NCBI GenBank assembly: GCA_019636875.1
Contig: JAHBWR010000012.1
Coordinates: 1 to 54,148 of the forward strand
DNA: 54,148 bases
Direction: 5' to 3'
Origin: Nitrospira sp.
GTDB lineage: Bacteria; Nitrospirota; Nitrospiria; Nitrospirales; Nitrospiraceae
The position numbers were made by a program, and so were the translations under genes. This document shows positions 1 to 9,035 of this stretch, in pieces (the stretch's first letter is position 1; each line of letters begins with the position of its first letter). Under the pieces are notes generated by a model, which was given only the letters and a program-made list of their open reading frames with translations, was not told where the DNA came from and did no database searches.

Positions 1-30
1 GCGTTCAGTGGATGGATTAGGAGTAACGAC

Positions 31-342
31 GTGAAAGTCGATCAGCGAATCAGAATAAGGTTGCGAGGCTTTGATTATCGAGTCCTCGATCAGTCTGTAA
101 GTGAAATTGTTGAAACGGTTCGTCGTAGTGGAGCAAAGGTGGTCGGACCGATTCCCCTTCCCACTCGTATCGAGAAAATTACGGTTCAGCGGTCGACTCA
201 TGCTGATAAGAAATCGAGAGAACAATTTGAAATGCGTACTCACAAACGACTCCTCGATATCATGGAACCAACTCCTGAAACGATGGACTCGCTGATGAAG
301 CTCAATTTAGCTGCTGGTGTGGACGTCGAGATAAAGCTATGA
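31..342 (+). CDS. rpsJ: 30S ribosomal protein S10
   Basis: S10 of the small-subunit head, also the NusE antitermination factor in bacteria. The 103-residue product has the usual family length and the typical middle segment [19 protein letters not shown] followed by the RTHKRLLDI region. The start is GTG at 31, with an AGGAG ribosome-binding site at 19-23 and 7 bases of spacing. It is the first complete gene here. Normally rpsL, rpsG, fusA and tuf lie upstream, outside the window, so transcription enters from the left edge. Family identity is certain; the regulatory role is known from the family only. Confidence 0.98.
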   Translation: MKVDQRIRIRLRGFDYRVLDQSVSEIVETVRRSGAKVVGPIPLPTRIEKITVQRSTHADKKSREQFEMRTHKRLLDIMEPTPETMDSLMKLNLAAGVDVEIKL

Positions 343-410
343 GTCCTGAGTGCTAAGGCCAAACCGTTAAACGGTAACACGCAGAACGCAATATACAGTA
401 CTGGACGAAT

Positions 411-1031
411 ATGACAAACGGACTGATTGGGAAAAAACTTGGGATGACGCAAGTGTTCGATGAGAGTCGATTGACGCCGGTGACTGTCATCGAAGCGGGC
501 CCTTGCAGAGTCGTCGCGGTGCGGACAAAAGAGAAAGACCGCTATGAAGCGATTCAACTTTCGTTTGGTGAAGTGAAAGAGCGAAAGCTCTCAAAGGCGG
601 AGCTCGGTCATCTAAAGAAGAATCAAGCTCCACCCAGCCGAATCTTGCGTGAATTCCGGAAAGACGGTGAGACGGTCGTAGGACAGTTGATCACGGTAGA
701 GATGTTTAAGAAAGGTGATTGGGTTGATGTGATCGGTGTGTCGAAGGGAAAGGGGTATCAGGGAGTTGTGAAGCGGCATCATTATGCTGGTGGTCCTGAA
801 TCTCACGGCTCCATGTTCCACCGCGCTCCTGGATCGATTGGGGCAAGTTCGTTCCCATCGCGTGTGTGGAAGGGGAAGACGCTGCCGGGTCATATGGGAT
901 CGGAGCGGGTCACAGTTCATCGTTTGAAAGTCATTGAATCGCGATTAGGGGAGAATCTGCTGTTTGTCCGTGGAGCAATTCCTGGAGCGGCGAACGGGGT
1001 TGTTGTCGTGCGTAAGTCAAAGAAGAGCTAG
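411..1031 (+). CDS. rplC: 50S ribosomal protein L3
   Basis: L3 is an early-assembly 23S rRNA-binding protein near the peptidyl-transferase centre. The 206-residue product starts TNGLIGKKLGMTQVFDE and contains the central HGSMFHRAPGSIG loop that reaches toward the catalytic centre. The length is normal. The 68-base gap after rpsJ is one of the larger ones in this cluster, and the ribosome-binding site before the ATG at 411 is weak. The gene ends one base before the rplD start, so the two are probably translationally coupled. Confidence 0.98.
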   Translation: MTNGLIGKKLGMTQVFDESRLTPVTVIEAGPCRVVAVRTKEKDRYEAIQLSFGEVKERKLSKAELGHLKKNQAPPSRILREFRKDGETVVGQLITVEMFKKGDWVDVIGVSKGKGYQGVVKRHHYAGGPESHGSMFHRAPGSIGASSFPSRVWKGKTLPGHMGSERVTVHRLKVIESRLGENLLFVRGAIPGAANGVVVVRKSKKS

Positions 1032-1032
1032 T

Positions 1033-1656
1033 ATGCCTACTATTGATCTAGTTGATTTACAGAAGAAAAAGGTGGGGACCGTTGATCTGTCTCCGCAAGT
1101 CTTTGGATGTGACTCGCGTGCCGCGTTGGTCCATGAAGCCGTGATCATGCAGCGTGCATGCGAACGCAAAGGGACGGCCTCGACGTTGCGCCGGGGAGAA
1201 GTGAGTGGATCTGGAAAGAAGCCGTGGAAGCAAAAACATACCGGACGTGCCCGAGCCGGTTCGCTTCGCTCTCCAGTCTGGCGGCACGGTGGAAGTGTCT
1301 TTGGTCCAAAGCCTAGAAGTTATGCCTACTCGATGCCGCGGAAGAAATATCGGGCAGCCCTCCAGAGCGCCTTGTCTGCTAAAGTCGCCGAAGGGAAATT
1401 GTTTGTCGTGTCAGATCTCTCTCTGCGACAGCCGAAGACGAAATTGTTGGCTCAAGCATTAAGGCAATTCTGTAAAAATGATCACATATTGGTGATCAGT
1501 GGAAAATCGCAGGCGGAAGTTTTCCGGGCAGCTGAAAACTTGACCGATGTTAAGGTTCTCAGTGCTGATCAACTGAACGTCTATGACATTGTTCGTGCTC
1601 ATGTGATTCTGATTTCACAAGGGGAACTTGGTCCTGTGAATGAGGCCTGGTCATGA
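1033..1656 (+). CDS. rplD: 50S ribosomal protein L4
   Basis: L4 binds domain I of 23S rRNA, and in Enterobacteria it also represses the S10 operon. The 207 residues begin PTIDLVDLQKKKVGTVDL and contain the long basic loop KPWKQKHTGRARAGS that lines the exit tunnel. The reading frame stays open upstream to 964 inside rplC, but homology begins at the ATG at 1033, two bases after the rplC stop, so that start was chosen. It overlaps rplW by 4 bases (ATGA). No E. coli-like S10 leader can be assessed, because the operon start is outside the window. Confidence 0.97.
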   Translation: MPTIDLVDLQKKKVGTVDLSPQVFGCDSRAALVHEAVIMQRACERKGTASTLRRGEVSGSGKKPWKQKHTGRARAGSLRSPVWRHGGSVFGPKPRSYAYSMPRKKYRAALQSALSAKVAEGKLFVVSDLSLRQPKTKLLAQALRQFCKNDHILVISGKSQAEVFRAAENLTDVKVLSADQLNVYDIVRAHVILISQGELGPVNEAWS

Positions 1657-1946
1657 AGGTGGATATGCATAGGATCCTGGTTCAACCGTTATTGACTGAA
1701 AAGATCACTGGACTTCGAGAGAAGACGAACACGGTGGGTTTTGTCGTTCATCCTGAGGCCAATCGTGTCCAGATCAAGCAAGCTGTTGAGGCTCTGCTCA
1801 AGGTCAAGGTCGAGAAAGTGAATCTGATGAATGTCCGAGGCAAGGTGAAACGGCTTGGTCGGTTCTCCGGTAAACGGTCTGATTGGAAAAAGGCTTTTGT
1901 CACGCTCAAGGCAGGTGAAAAGTTAGAAATGTATGAAAGCGCCTAA
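1653..1946 (+). CDS. rplW: 50S ribosomal protein L23
   Basis: L23 lies at the nascent-chain exit and is the docking site for trigger factor and SRP. The 97 residues have normal length and show the family pattern: LVQPLLTEKIT at the N-terminus, VHPEANRVQIKQAVEALLKVKV in the middle, and a basic segment before the last strand. The ATG at 1653 overlaps the rplD stop in an ATGA arrangement, which implies coupled translation. Confidence 0.97.
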   Translation: MKVDMHRILVQPLLTEKITGLREKTNTVGFVVHPEANRVQIKQAVEALLKVKVEKVNLMNVRGKVKRLGRFSGKRSDWKKAFVTLKAGEKLEMYESA

Positions 1947-1994
1947 TATCAAGCGCGTTCGAGTCGCCGTGCAATTGTGCGTAAGAGGTAACGT

Positions 1995-2837
1995 ATGGGG
2001 TTAAAAATATATCGCCCAACATCTGCAGGCCGCCGTGGTATGACGGCTGTGGTGTCTAAGGATCTCACGAAGAAGAAGCCGGAAAAGTCATTAACTGGAT
2101 TCCATTTACGAAGTGGTGGGCGGAACAATAATGGGCGGGTAACGGTCAGGTTTCGTGGGGGTGGCCATAAGCGGCTGTATCGTGTGATTGATTTTCGTCG
2201 GGACAAGATAGGTGTGCCTGCGAAAGTTGCTGCGATCGAATATGATCCAAATCGGTCTGCAAGGATAGCGTTGCTGAAATATCGCGATGGAGAAAAGCGA
2301 TATATCTTGGCTCCTGTGGGCCTTGGTCTGAACGATGAAGTTCAATCTGGTCCGCAAGCAGAAATTCGACCTGGGAATGCGCTTCCCTTGATCAACATGC
2401 CTCTTGGTACGACCATCCATAATCTGGAATTGAAGGCCGGCAAGGGTGGGCAGTTGATCCGAAGTGCCGGTGGCTTCGCACAGGTTATGGGGCGCGATGG
2501 GGATTACGTGCAGGTTCGACTAAAGTCTGGTGAAATGCGCCGTGTTTTGGGTGTCTGTATGGCTACAGTTGGGCAGGTGGGAAACGTTGATCATGAGAAT
2601 GTCAGCGTTGGGAAAGCGGGGCGAGGCCGATGGAAAGGGAAGAGACCGCACGTTCGTGGTGTGGTCATGAACCCCGTTGATCACCCGCATGGTGGAGGCG
2701 AAGGTAAGTCGGGGCAAGGGAATCCGCATCCTGTATCACCATGGGGCCTTCCGACAAAAGGCTACAAAACCAGGCAGAATAAGAAGACCGAAAAATTTAT
2801 CATCGCTCGACGAAAGTCAGGGGTGCGCAATGCCTAG
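1995..2837 (+). CDS. rplB: 50S ribosomal protein L2
   Basis: L2 is required for subunit association and peptidyl-transferase activity. The 280-residue product shows the N-terminal [13 protein letters not shown], the RNA-binding core with the arrangement [20 protein letters not shown], and the C-terminal [13 protein letters not shown] signature containing the conserved histidine. The length is within a few residues of the usual 275. The start is ATG at 1995, with a GAGGTAACGT stretch just before it. The last 8 bases overlap rpsS. Confidence 0.98.
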   Translation: MGLKIYRPTSAGRRGMTAVVSKDLTKKKPEKSLTGFHLRSGGRNNNGRVTVRFRGGGHKRLYRVIDFRRDKIGVPAKVAAIEYDPNRSARIALLKYRDGEKRYILAPVGLGLNDEVQSGPQAEIRPGNALPLINMPLGTTIHNLELKAGKGGQLIRSAGGFAQVMGRDGDYVQVRLKSGEMRRVLGVCMATVGQVGNVDHENVSVGKAGRGRWKGKRPHVRGVVMNPVDHPHGGGEGKSGQGNPHPVSPWGLPTKGYKTRQNKKTEKFIIARRKSGVRNA

Positions 2838-3117
2838 ATCGGTAAGTAAAGGAGCGTTTGTCGACGATCATTTGCTGAAGAAGGTCGAGCAGATGAATCA
2901 GGTGAAGGACCGGAAGTTGATTAAGACTTGGTCGCGTCGCTCGACGGTTGTCCCGGATATGATCGGTCATACCTTTGCCGTTCACAATGGGAAGAAGTTT
3001 ATTCCCGTGTTTGTGACGGAAAACATGGTTGGCCACAAGCTGGGTGAATTTGCTCCCACGCGTTTTTTTAAAGGGCATGGTCAGGCCAAAACTGAGAAGG
3101 CTGTTGCGCTGAAGTAG
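2830..3117 (+). CDS. rpsS: 30S ribosomal protein S19
   Basis: S19 sits in the head of the small subunit and contacts S13 and the A-site tRNA. The 95-residue product begins [19 protein letters not shown] and carries the diagnostic [21 protein letters not shown] block. The frame is open further upstream within rplB, but the homologous N-terminus starts at the ATG at 2830, eight bases before the rplB stop ends. The overlap suggests re-initiation or coupling with rplB. Confidence 0.97.
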   Translation: MPRSVSKGAFVDDHLLKKVEQMNQVKDRKLIKTWSRRSTVVPDMIGHTFAVHNGKKFIPVFVTENMVGHKLGEFAPTRFFKGHGQAKTEKAVALK

Positions 3118-3159
3118 AAGATTGATGGGTATCGGCTCACCGATTACAAGGTTTTGAAG

Positions 3160-3516
3160 ATGACTGAAGCACATGCAATTTTAAGATTTGTTCGTGTCGC
3201 GCCGCGCAAGGCAAAGCCGGTGATTGATATGATTCGTGGAAGGCAAGTGCCGATGGCGTTGGCTATTTTAAAGCATACGCCGAGACACGCTGCCAGGGTC
3301 GTAGAAAAAATTGTCCGTTCAGCTGTGGCAAATGCTGAATTGAAGGAGATGGGGGATAGTGAGTCGATGTTCATCTCCAAGGCGTTTGTTAATTGTGGAC
3401 CGACCTACAAGCGTGTCCGTGCTAGGTCGATGGGTCGGGCAAATGCGATTCAGAAGCGTACAAGTCACATCACCGTTGTCGTGGCGGCGCAGGAAAATCA
3501 GGGCAAGCGGAAATAG
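3160..3516 (+). CDS. rplV: 50S ribosomal protein L22
   Basis: L22 lines the nascent-peptide tunnel through its long beta-hairpin. The 118 residues begin TEAHAILRFVRVAPRKAKPVIDMIRG, and the hairpin tip lies around RARSMGRANAIQKR. The ATG at 3160 was preferred over an in-frame TTG at 3154, because the AAGG at 3148-3151 is well spaced only for the ATG. An Ala-Lys-Pro triplet (AKPV) stands where many family members have VRLV; that is a conservative local difference. Confidence 0.96.
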   Translation: MTEAHAILRFVRVAPRKAKPVIDMIRGRQVPMALAILKHTPRHAARVVEKIVRSAVANAELKEMGDSESMFISKAFVNCGPTYKRVRARSMGRANAIQKRTSHITVVVAAQENQGKRK

Positions 3517-3543
3517 ACTCTTTTTTATTGAGGCATATAGCGC

Positions 3544-4215
3544 ATGGGGCAAAAAACACATCCAATCGGTTATCGTCTTGGCTACAACTATACGTGGAGC
3601 TCCCGTTGGTATGCAGGGAAAGACTATGCCAAGCTTCTCCATCAGGACGTCAAAATTCGGAAGATGGTCAAGGCCAGGCTCTACCATGCCGGAGTGGCAA
3701 AGGTCGAGATTGAGCGTTCCGGCGACCAGACTAGGGTGATTATTCATACCGCTCGCCCGGGGATCATTATTGGTCGGAAGGGTGCGGAGGTCGATAAGCT
3801 CAAGGCTGATCTCGAGAAACAATACGGTGGTCAAGTCTACATCACCGTCAAAGAGATCAAAAAGCCTGAACTCGATGCTCAGCTTGTCAGTGAGAATGTC
3901 GCGACTCAACTGGAGAAGCGGGTAGCCTTTCGTCGAGCAATGAAGCGCAGCGTTCAGTCCGCGCTGAGGCTTGGCGCTCAGGGCATCAAAATTATGGTTG
4001 CGGGTCGGTTGGGTGGTGCTGAGATTGCACGAACTGAGTGGTATCGAGAGGGGCGGGTGCCATTGCATACGCTGCGTGCTGAAATTGACTATGGATTCGC
4101 TGAAGCGCATACAACGATGGGACAGATTGGAGTGAAAACCTGGATTTATAAGGGGGAGCTCCTTCCTGTTCAGCCCATAAAAGCAGAGTCATCATTGGAT
4201 CGAAGGTTTGGGTGA
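3544..4215 (+). CDS. rpsC: 30S ribosomal protein S3
   Basis: S3 forms part of the mRNA entry pore and helicase. The 223 residues begin [19 protein letters not shown]. They include the KH RNA-binding domain with the motif [15 protein letters not shown] near residues 75-90, and the C-terminal domain with [23 protein letters not shown]. The length is normal for the family. Intergenic spacing is 27 bases from rplV and 12 bases to rplP. Confidence 0.98.
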   Translation: MGQKTHPIGYRLGYNYTWSSRWYAGKDYAKLLHQDVKIRKMVKARLYHAGVAKVEIERSGDQTRVIIHTARPGIIIGRKGAEVDKLKADLEKQYGGQVYITVKEIKKPELDAQLVSENVATQLEKRVAFRRAMKRSVQSALRLGAQGIKIMVAGRLGGAEIARTEWYREGRVPLHTLRAEIDYGFAEAHTTMGQIGVKTWIYKGELLPVQPIKAESSLDRRFG

Positions 4216-4227
4216 GGAGATCGAACA

Positions 4228-4644
4228 GTGTTAGCGCCTAAGAAAGTTAAATTCAGGAAAATGCAAAAAGGTCGGATGACGGGCAAGGCCTACCGCGGCG
4301 GCCGAATCACTCTCGGCGAATTTGGTCTGAAGGCCTTAGAGCCAGGGTGGATCACCAGTCGCCAGATCGAAGCCGCACGTATTGCCATTACCCGGCATGT
4401 GAAACGTGGCGGGCAGGTCTGGACTCGTATTTTCCCAGACAAACCCATCACGAAAAAGCCGGCAGAGACTCGAATGGGAAAAGGCAAGGGTAACCCTGAG
4501 TATTGGGTGGCTGTGGTAAAGCCTGGTCGTATTCTTTATGAGATGGATGGAGTAACCCAAGAAACTGCTCGAGAGGCGTTTCGACTCGCGTCCCATAAGT
4601 TGCCAATAGCGACAAAGTTGGTTGTTCGTGGAGAATTTGGGTAG
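4228..4644 (+). CDS. rplP: 50S ribosomal protein L16
   Basis: L16 helps form the A-site pocket of the large subunit. The 138 residues start [16 protein letters not shown] and include the conserved [20 protein letters not shown] and the arginine loop before it (TRMGKGKG). The start codon is GTG at 4228, preceded by GAGGAGATCG. The family arginine that is hydroxylated in other bacteria falls in the well-conserved central loop. Nothing unusual was seen. Confidence 0.97.
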   Translation: MLAPKKVKFRKMQKGRMTGKAYRGGRITLGEFGLKALEPGWITSRQIEAARIAITRHVKRGGQVWTRIFPDKPITKKPAETRMGKGKGNPEYWVAVVKPGRILYEMDGVTQETAREAFRLASHKLPIATKLVVRGEFG

Positions 4645-4681
4645 GTTCTTGCGGGTGTGACTAGAAGTCAGGAGTGGGCAT

Positions 4682-4897
4682 ATGGCACTGGATGTTAAAG
4701 AGCTGCGAAGTATGACGGTAGACGAGCTCGCTGATAAGGAAAAGCAGCTTGTGCAAGAACTGTTCAATCTGCGCTTTCAGTTTGGGGCTGGCCGTCTTGA
4801 AAATCCCATGCAGATTCGGAAAACCAAGCGGGATATCGCCCGGGTGAAGACAATTCTCCAGGAGGGGATGGACCGAGCTGAAGGGCCTAAGAGGTAA
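4682..4897 (+). CDS. rpmC: 50S ribosomal protein L29
   Basis: L29 is a small two-helix protein at the tunnel exit beside L23. The 71 residues show the family core LRSMTVDELADKEKQLVQELFNLRFQ, then the second helix with NPMQIRKTKRDIARVKTIL. The length is at the upper end of the normal range. The start is ATG at 4682 after a GGAGTGGGCAT stretch. rpsQ follows after 8 bases. Confidence 0.96.
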   Translation: MALDVKELRSMTVDELADKEKQLVQELFNLRFQFGAGRLENPMQIRKTKRDIARVKTILQEGMDRAEGPKR

Positions 4898-4905
4898 AGG
4901 ACGCC

Positions 4906-5172
4906 ATGGCTGAAGTTGTGAAGCGTCGTCATTGGTATGGCGATGTTGTTAGTAATAAGATGCAGAAAACCGTCATTGTGGTTGTTTCACGGTCGGTCGT
5001 TCATCCGATCTACAAGAAGGTTCTCAGACGGGTGACGAGATTGAAGGCGCATGACGAAGGTAACATCTGTAAAGTGGGAGATCGGGTCAAGCTTGTCCAG
5101 AGCAGACCGCTAAGCAAGGAAAAAAATTGGCGTGTTGTTCAGGTCATGGAAAAGGGGCAACCGGAAAAGTAG
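4906..5172 (+). CDS. rpsQ: 30S ribosomal protein S17
   Basis: S17 is a primary 16S rRNA-binding protein with an OB fold. The 88 residues contain GDVVSNKMQKTVIVVVSR near the N-terminus and the conserved GDRVKLVQSRPLSKEKNWRV block at the C-terminal end. Start is ATG at 4906, with AAAGGA a few bases upstream. Standard position between rpmC and rplN. Confidence 0.97.
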   Translation: MAEVVKRRHWYGDVVSNKMQKTVIVVVSRSVVHPIYKKVLRRVTRLKAHDEGNICKVGDRVKLVQSRPLSKEKNWRVVQVMEKGQPEK

Positions 5173-5223
5173 ACAAGGCTTTTGAGGAGCTTCTTTACTT
5201 GTAATACCCGTGGGAAAATCGCA

Positions 5224-5592
5224 ATGATTCAGAATTATACCTATATGGATGTAGCTGATAATTCCGGTGCGAAGCAAGCCATGTGCTTTCATGTTTTCGG
5301 TGGGACAAGGCGACGTTATGCTTCGTTGGGAGATATTGTGGTGGTAGCTGTCAAGGAAGCTATTCCACAGGCGAGCGTCAAGAAAGGCGATGTGAGTCGG
5401 GCAGTGATCGTGCGAACGACGAAAGAGGTTCGCCGGGAAGATGGATCGTATATCAAGTTCGATCGGAATGCCTGCGTCCTGATCAACAAAGAAGGAGAGC
5501 CGATCGGAACGCGCATTTTTGGTCCTGTTGCCCGTGAGCTCCGCTGGAAAAAGTTCATGAAAATTATTTCTTTAGCACCTGAAGTTTTGTAA
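5224..5592 (+). CDS. rplN: 50S ribosomal protein L14
   Basis: L14 lies at the subunit interface and contacts 16S rRNA. The 122 residues match the usual length: [21 protein letters not shown] at the N-terminus, [11 protein letters not shown] in the middle, and [24 protein letters not shown] at the end. The frame is open to 5182, but homology starts at the ATG at 5224. The 51-base spacer from rpsQ holds no clear gene. Confidence 0.97.
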   Translation: MIQNYTYMDVADNSGAKQAMCFHVFGGTRRRYASLGDIVVVAVKEAIPQASVKKGDVSRAVIVRTTKEVRREDGSYIKFDRNACVLINKEGEPIGTRIFGPVARELRWKKFMKIISLAPEVL

Positions 5593-5611
5593 GGGGCGAG
5601 CGAGGAGTATC

Positions 5612-5941
5612 GTGGAAGCGCTGAGAAAAAGTAGAATTCGCAAAGGAGATACGGTCGTTGTGGTTTCAGGCCGTGAGCGAGGGAAGACAGGCAAGGTTCT
5701 TTCGATCGACCTTCGTGCTGGTAAAGTGATTGTCGAGAAATTGAATATTATCAAGCGACACACAAAGCCAAATCAGAAGGTGAAGCAAGGCGGTATATTG
5801 GAGCGAGAGGCTCCTCTTCCGATCTCCAACATCATGTTTTTTTGTCCGGTGACTCAAAAAGCTACAAGGGTCGGGATTCGCACATTAGAAGATGGAAGAC
5901 GGGTACGCTTCAGTAAGAAATCCAACGAGATTGTGGAATAG
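5612..5941 (+). CDS. rplX: 50S ribosomal protein L24
   Basis: L24 is an assembly initiator that binds the 5' end of 23S rRNA. It has a KOW domain, seen here as [22 protein letters not shown] at residues 8-29, followed by [17 protein letters not shown]. The 109 residues are normal length. The start is GTG at 5612 after GAGGAG. In many family members the N-terminus is a few residues shorter. Confidence 0.96.
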   Translation: MEALRKSRIRKGDTVVVVSGRERGKTGKVLSIDLRAGKVIVEKLNIIKRHTKPNQKVKQGGILEREAPLPISNIMFFCPVTQKATRVGIRTLEDGRRVRFSKKSNEIVE

Positions 5942-5949
5942 GTTAGGTG

Positions 5950-6597
5950 ATGGCCAAGGAACCAAAAAGTCGATCAAGTAAACCGTCGGAACGGAAGAGC
6001 GCGAAGAAGGAAACGGCAGCTCCACAATTAGACCAAGGGAGCGAAGAATCAAAATTCCGTCCAAGGCTCCGTGACATGTATGAACAGCAAGTTGTTCCTG
6101 CGCTCATGAAAGAATTTGGGTATGGGAATGTGATGCAAGTGCCGAAGCTTGAGCGGGTGGTGCTCAATGTCGGAATGGGTGAGGCCATCCAGAATGTCAA
6201 GCTCTTGGAGAGCGCAGTAACCGAATTGGGAATGATTACCGGTCAAAAGCCGGTGGTCACGAGAGCGAAAAAAGCGATCGCCGGCTTCAAGCTCAGGCAG
6301 GGACTGCCGATTGGTGCGAAGGTTACCCTGCGTAGTCGGCGTATGTATGAATTCTTCGACCGGTTGGTTTCCTTAGCACTTCCGCGCATTCGTGATTTTC
6401 GTGGAGTGTCCCCGAAAGCCTTCGATGGTCGTGGTAATTACACGCTTGGGTTGAAAGAGCAGCTCATTTTTCCTGAAATTAAATATGATGAAGTGGCTTC
6501 GATTCATGGCATGGATATTACAGTGGTTACTACAGCCAAGACCAATGATGAAGGAAAGGCGCTTTTGAAACACCTCGGTATGCCGTTTCGTACCTAA
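5950..6597 (+). CDS. rplE: 50S ribosomal protein L5 with N-terminal extension
   Basis: L5 binds 5S rRNA and P-site tRNA. The conserved protein begins around residue 36 ([17 protein letters not shown]) and includes [19 protein letters not shown], the [16 protein letters not shown] loop and the C-terminal [16 protein letters not shown]. The 215-residue product exceeds the usual ~180 because of about 35 leading residues rich in Lys, Ser and Glu. No ATG, GTG or TTG sits at the canonical start, so the extension appears to be translated. A GTG three bases upstream (5947) is an alternative start. The gene begins 8 bases after the rplX stop. Confidence 0.95.
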   Translation: MAKEPKSRSSKPSERKSAKKETAAPQLDQGSEESKFRPRLRDMYEQQVVPALMKEFGYGNVMQVPKLERVVLNVGMGEAIQNVKLLESAVTELGMITGQKPVVTRAKKAIAGFKLRQGLPIGAKVTLRSRRMYEFFDRLVSLALPRIRDFRGVSPKAFDGRGNYTLGLKEQLIFPEIKYDEVASIHGMDITVVTTAKTNDEGKALLKHLGMPFRT

Positions 6598-6642
6598 AAC
6601 ATGGCAGGATTGTGATGGGTTTTTGGGATAGGAGGAGTGCTT

Positions 6643-6828
6643 GTGTCACGATTAGCGCTGAGAAATAAGGCGGCAGCGAAGCCCAAATTTTCCACGCGCG
6701 AGTATCACCGCTGTGGTGTGTGCGGTCGAGTGCGCGGATATCTGCGGCGTTTTCGGATGTGTCGGATCTGTTTTCGAGTGATGACGTTGCGTGGGGAGAT
6801 TCCTGGGGTTCGGAAATCGAGTTGGTAG
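6643..6828 (+). CDS. rpsN: 30S ribosomal protein S14, zinc-binding type
   Basis: S14 completes the head of the small subunit. The 61-residue size and the two CxxC pairs (CGVC and CRIC, about residues 24-40) mark the short zinc-ribbon form (type Z), not the ~100-residue form. The C-terminus [18 protein letters not shown] is typical. The start is GTG at 6643, with GGAGGAG at 6631-6637. A GTG at 6637 overlaps that Shine-Dalgarno sequence and was rejected. Confidence 0.97.
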   Translation: MSRLALRNKAAAKPKFSTREYHRCGVCGRVRGYLRRFRMCRICFRVMTLRGEIPGVRKSSW

Positions 6829-6876
6829 CAGGTACTCCCGTTCCAATGACCGTCAACGGAGGATGAAGGGTATTGT

Positions 6877-7272
6877 ATGGTTACTGATCCAGTCGGTGAT
6901 CTTCTCGTTCGATTAAAAAACGGTGCTCAGCGCCATTTTGAAACAGTTACCGTTCCAACTTCAAAACTCAAGCGTGCCATTTTGGAGATTTTGAGGAGGG
7001 AAGGCTATATTGATTCGGTCGAGGATGAAGTGCGGGATGGTCATCCTGTTCTAAGCGTTCGGCTTCGATATGTAGGTGAGGGGCAGCCTATGATTACGGG
7101 TTTAGAACGTATCAGTAAACCGGGGCGCCGTGTCTATGTGGGAAGTCAAGAGATTCGAAAAGTTCGTAACGGTATTGGGCTCTCAATCCTTTCCACGTCA
7201 AAAGGACTCATGACCGATCAGGAGTCCCGTAAAAACCATCTGGGGGGCGAGGTTTTGTGCTCAGTGTGGTGA
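6877..7272 (+). CDS. rpsH: 30S ribosomal protein S8
   Basis: S8 is a primary 16S rRNA binder, and in E. coli it is the spc-operon repressor. The 131 residues start VTDPVGDLLVRLKNG and end with the conserved GIGLSILSTSKGLMTDQESRKNHLGGEVLCSVW block. Length and layout are normal. The 48-base gap from rpsN carries a GGAGGATGAAGGG ribosome-binding region. Repression by S8 is family knowledge and was not tested here. Confidence 0.98.
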   Translation: MVTDPVGDLLVRLKNGAQRHFETVTVPTSKLKRAILEILRREGYIDSVEDEVRDGHPVLSVRLRYVGEGQPMITGLERISKPGRRVYVGSQEIRKVRNGIGLSILSTSKGLMTDQESRKNHLGGEVLCSVW

Positions 7273-7307
7273 GCTGGTTCACTCTCGACTGAAGGATAGA
7301 ATAAGCC

Positions 7308-7844
7308 ATGTCTCGTATTGGGAAAAAGCCAATTACCATTCCTGGTGGAGTGGAGGTCAAGGTTGCTGGATCAACGGTTTCGGTGAAGGGACCCTTGGGT
7401 AAGTTGGATTGGCCACTCAAGGATGGCGTGAAAGTCGCTGTCAATAACGGTCAGCTCACCGTCGATCGTGCGAGCGAAGATCGAAAGGTGAGAGCGTTGC
7501 ATGGTCTCACTCGTGCTGTATTGAGCAATATGGTTCAGGGGGTTACGAAAGGATACGAGCGTTCGCTTGAAATTACGGGGGTTGGCTATAAAACTCAACT
7601 GCAAGGTCGGACGTTGAGCTTCAATGTTGGATACATTAACCCTGTAGTGTATCAGGTCCCGGCCGGTATTGACGTGAAAGTTGAAAAGCAGACTCTCATT
7701 AATCTCAAGGGAGTCGATAAGCGACTGGTAGGCCAAGTGGCGGCTGATCTGCGAGCCATTAAACCGCCGGATGTCTATAAGCAAAAGGGTGTCCGGTACG
7801 CCGGTGAAGTATTACGTAAAAAAGAAGGTAAGACAGGGAAGTAG
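7308..7844 (+). CDS. rplF: 50S ribosomal protein L6
   Basis: L6 sits near the sarcin-ricin loop and elongation-factor site. The 178 residues contain two repeated L6 domains: SRIGKKPITIPGGVEVKV at the start and the C-terminal signature KPPDVYKQKGVRYAGE. The length matches the family. Start is ATG at 7308, 35 bases after rpsH. Confidence 0.98.
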   Translation: MSRIGKKPITIPGGVEVKVAGSTVSVKGPLGKLDWPLKDGVKVAVNNGQLTVDRASEDRKVRALHGLTRAVLSNMVQGVTKGYERSLEITGVGYKTQLQGRTLSFNVGYINPVVYQVPAGIDVKVEKQTLINLKGVDKRLVGQVAADLRAIKPPDVYKQKGVRYAGEVLRKKEGKTGK

Positions 7845-7853
7845 GAATCAACC

Positions 7854-8219
7854 ATGAATGCGGCAAACAAGGTTCAACAACTTGAACGACGGCGACGGAG
7901 AGTGCGACGTGTCATTCTGGGGACAACAGAACGCCCACGGTTGAACGTCTTCAGGAGTACGGCTCATATCTATGCGCAGATCATTGATGATATTCAGGGT
8001 ACGACGCTCGCTGCTGCCTCCTCTCTTGATAAGACACTTCGAAAATCGCTCAAGTCAACCGGTGGAATAGAGGCGGCAAAAGCGGTCGGAAAACTGATAG
8101 CGGATCGTGCAAGGGCCGCAAAGGTCACCGCGGTGGTGTTTGACCGAGGTGGGCGGATGTATCACGGACGCATTAAAGCACTCGCTGATGCATCTCGTGA
8201 AGGGGGATTGAAATTTTAA
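7854..8219 (+). CDS. rplR: 50S ribosomal protein L18
   Basis: L18 binds 5S rRNA together with L5. The 121 residues include [20 protein letters not shown] and the C-terminal [26 protein letters not shown]. The N-terminal tail is basic (RRRRRVRR). Start is ATG at 7854, 9 bases after rplF. The gap of 87 bases that follows is unusually long for this cluster. Confidence 0.97.
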   Translation: MNAANKVQQLERRRRRVRRVILGTTERPRLNVFRSTAHIYAQIIDDIQGTTLAAASSLDKTLRKSLKSTGGIEAAKAVGKLIADRARAAKVTAVVFDRGGRMYHGRIKALADASREGGLKF

Positions 8220-8306
8220 GCTGAAGATGAAGTCAGGGGCTCGTACCGTGCTGAGGGTAAGCCTCTTAATGAATGATCGGCGAATTTAGGACTGAGGGGT
8301 GAGAGC

Positions 8307-8816
8307 GTGCGAGTCAATCCCGATGAACTGAGTCTGAAAGATAAAGTCGTATTCATCAACCGAGTGGCAAAGGTTGTCAAGGGTGGGAAACGGTTCAACT
8401 TCTGTGCGCTTGTGGTCGTGGGTGATGGCCACGGGTGGGTGGGTATCGGGAAGGGAAAAGCGGCTGAAGTTCCAGTCGCAATTTCCAAGGCTGTTGAACA
8501 GGCCAAAAAACATCTCGTCCATGTTCCGCTCAAAGGCGGTACGATACCGCATGAAGTGCACGGTCTCTTTGGAGCAGAGCACGTATTACTGAAGCCCGCT
8601 GTTGAGGGAACAGGGATCATTGCGGGGGGGGCAGTCCGCGCCGTGGTGGAATTAGTTGGCGCTCACAATATTATTGCGAAAACACTTGGGCGTGGCAATC
8701 CATTTAATACAGTCCGTGCCACGCTCGACGGCTTAACCAAACTGAGAAATTTAGAGGATGTTCTTCGCTTCCGCCGACAGGCTGGTGCCGAGGAACGGGA
8801 AAGGGCAACGGTTTAA
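8307..8816 (+). CDS. rpsE: 30S ribosomal protein S5
   Basis: S5 is located at the mRNA entry and affects decoding accuracy. The 169 residues show the double-stranded-RNA-binding N-terminal domain with [19 protein letters not shown], and the C-terminal domain with [16 protein letters not shown]. The start is GTG at 8307 after a GGGGTGAGAG stretch. A run of eight G lies within the codons for the Gly-Gly after IIA, about 8623-8631, a site where sequencing errors could occur. The stop codon is directly followed by the rpmD ATG. Confidence 0.97.
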   Translation: MRVNPDELSLKDKVVFINRVAKVVKGGKRFNFCALVVVGDGHGWVGIGKGKAAEVPVAISKAVEQAKKHLVHVPLKGGTIPHEVHGLFGAEHVLLKPAVEGTGIIAGGAVRAVVELVGAHNIIAKTLGRGNPFNTVRATLDGLTKLRNLEDVLRFRRQAGAEERERATV

Positions 8817-9035
8817 ATGGGCGCGGCACGGTCATCAGAGCAACCAAAATTAAAATCTTCGACTCTACAGGTTACTTTGAAACGCAGTCCAATCGGAACA
8901 CCTGAACGCCATCGGCTTGTCTTGCGGGGGCTGGGTCTCCGACGGATTCGTCAAACTGTCGTCCGTCCTGATACGCCGCAAGTGCGGGGTATGATTCATA
9001 AAGTCGGGTATCTGCTTGAGGTTGTTAGGCCATGA
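8817..9035 (+). CDS. rpmD: 50S ribosomal protein L30
   Basis: L30 is a small large-subunit protein absent from some bacteria. The 72-residue product is about 12 residues longer than usual, because of a polar leader before the conserved [16 protein letters not shown]. The motif [25 protein letters not shown] confirms identity. The ATG at 8817 directly abuts the rpsE TAA, and the stop overlaps the rplO ATG by 4 bases. Confidence 0.95.
   Translation: MGAARSSEQPKLKSSTLQVTLKRSPIGTPERHRLVLRGLGLRRIRQTVVRPDTPQVRGMIHKVGYLLEVVRP

Noticed and set aside
3319..4110. 263-codon minus-strand frame opposite rplV and rpsC
   Set aside because: Antisense shadow created by codon bias of the ribosomal genes.
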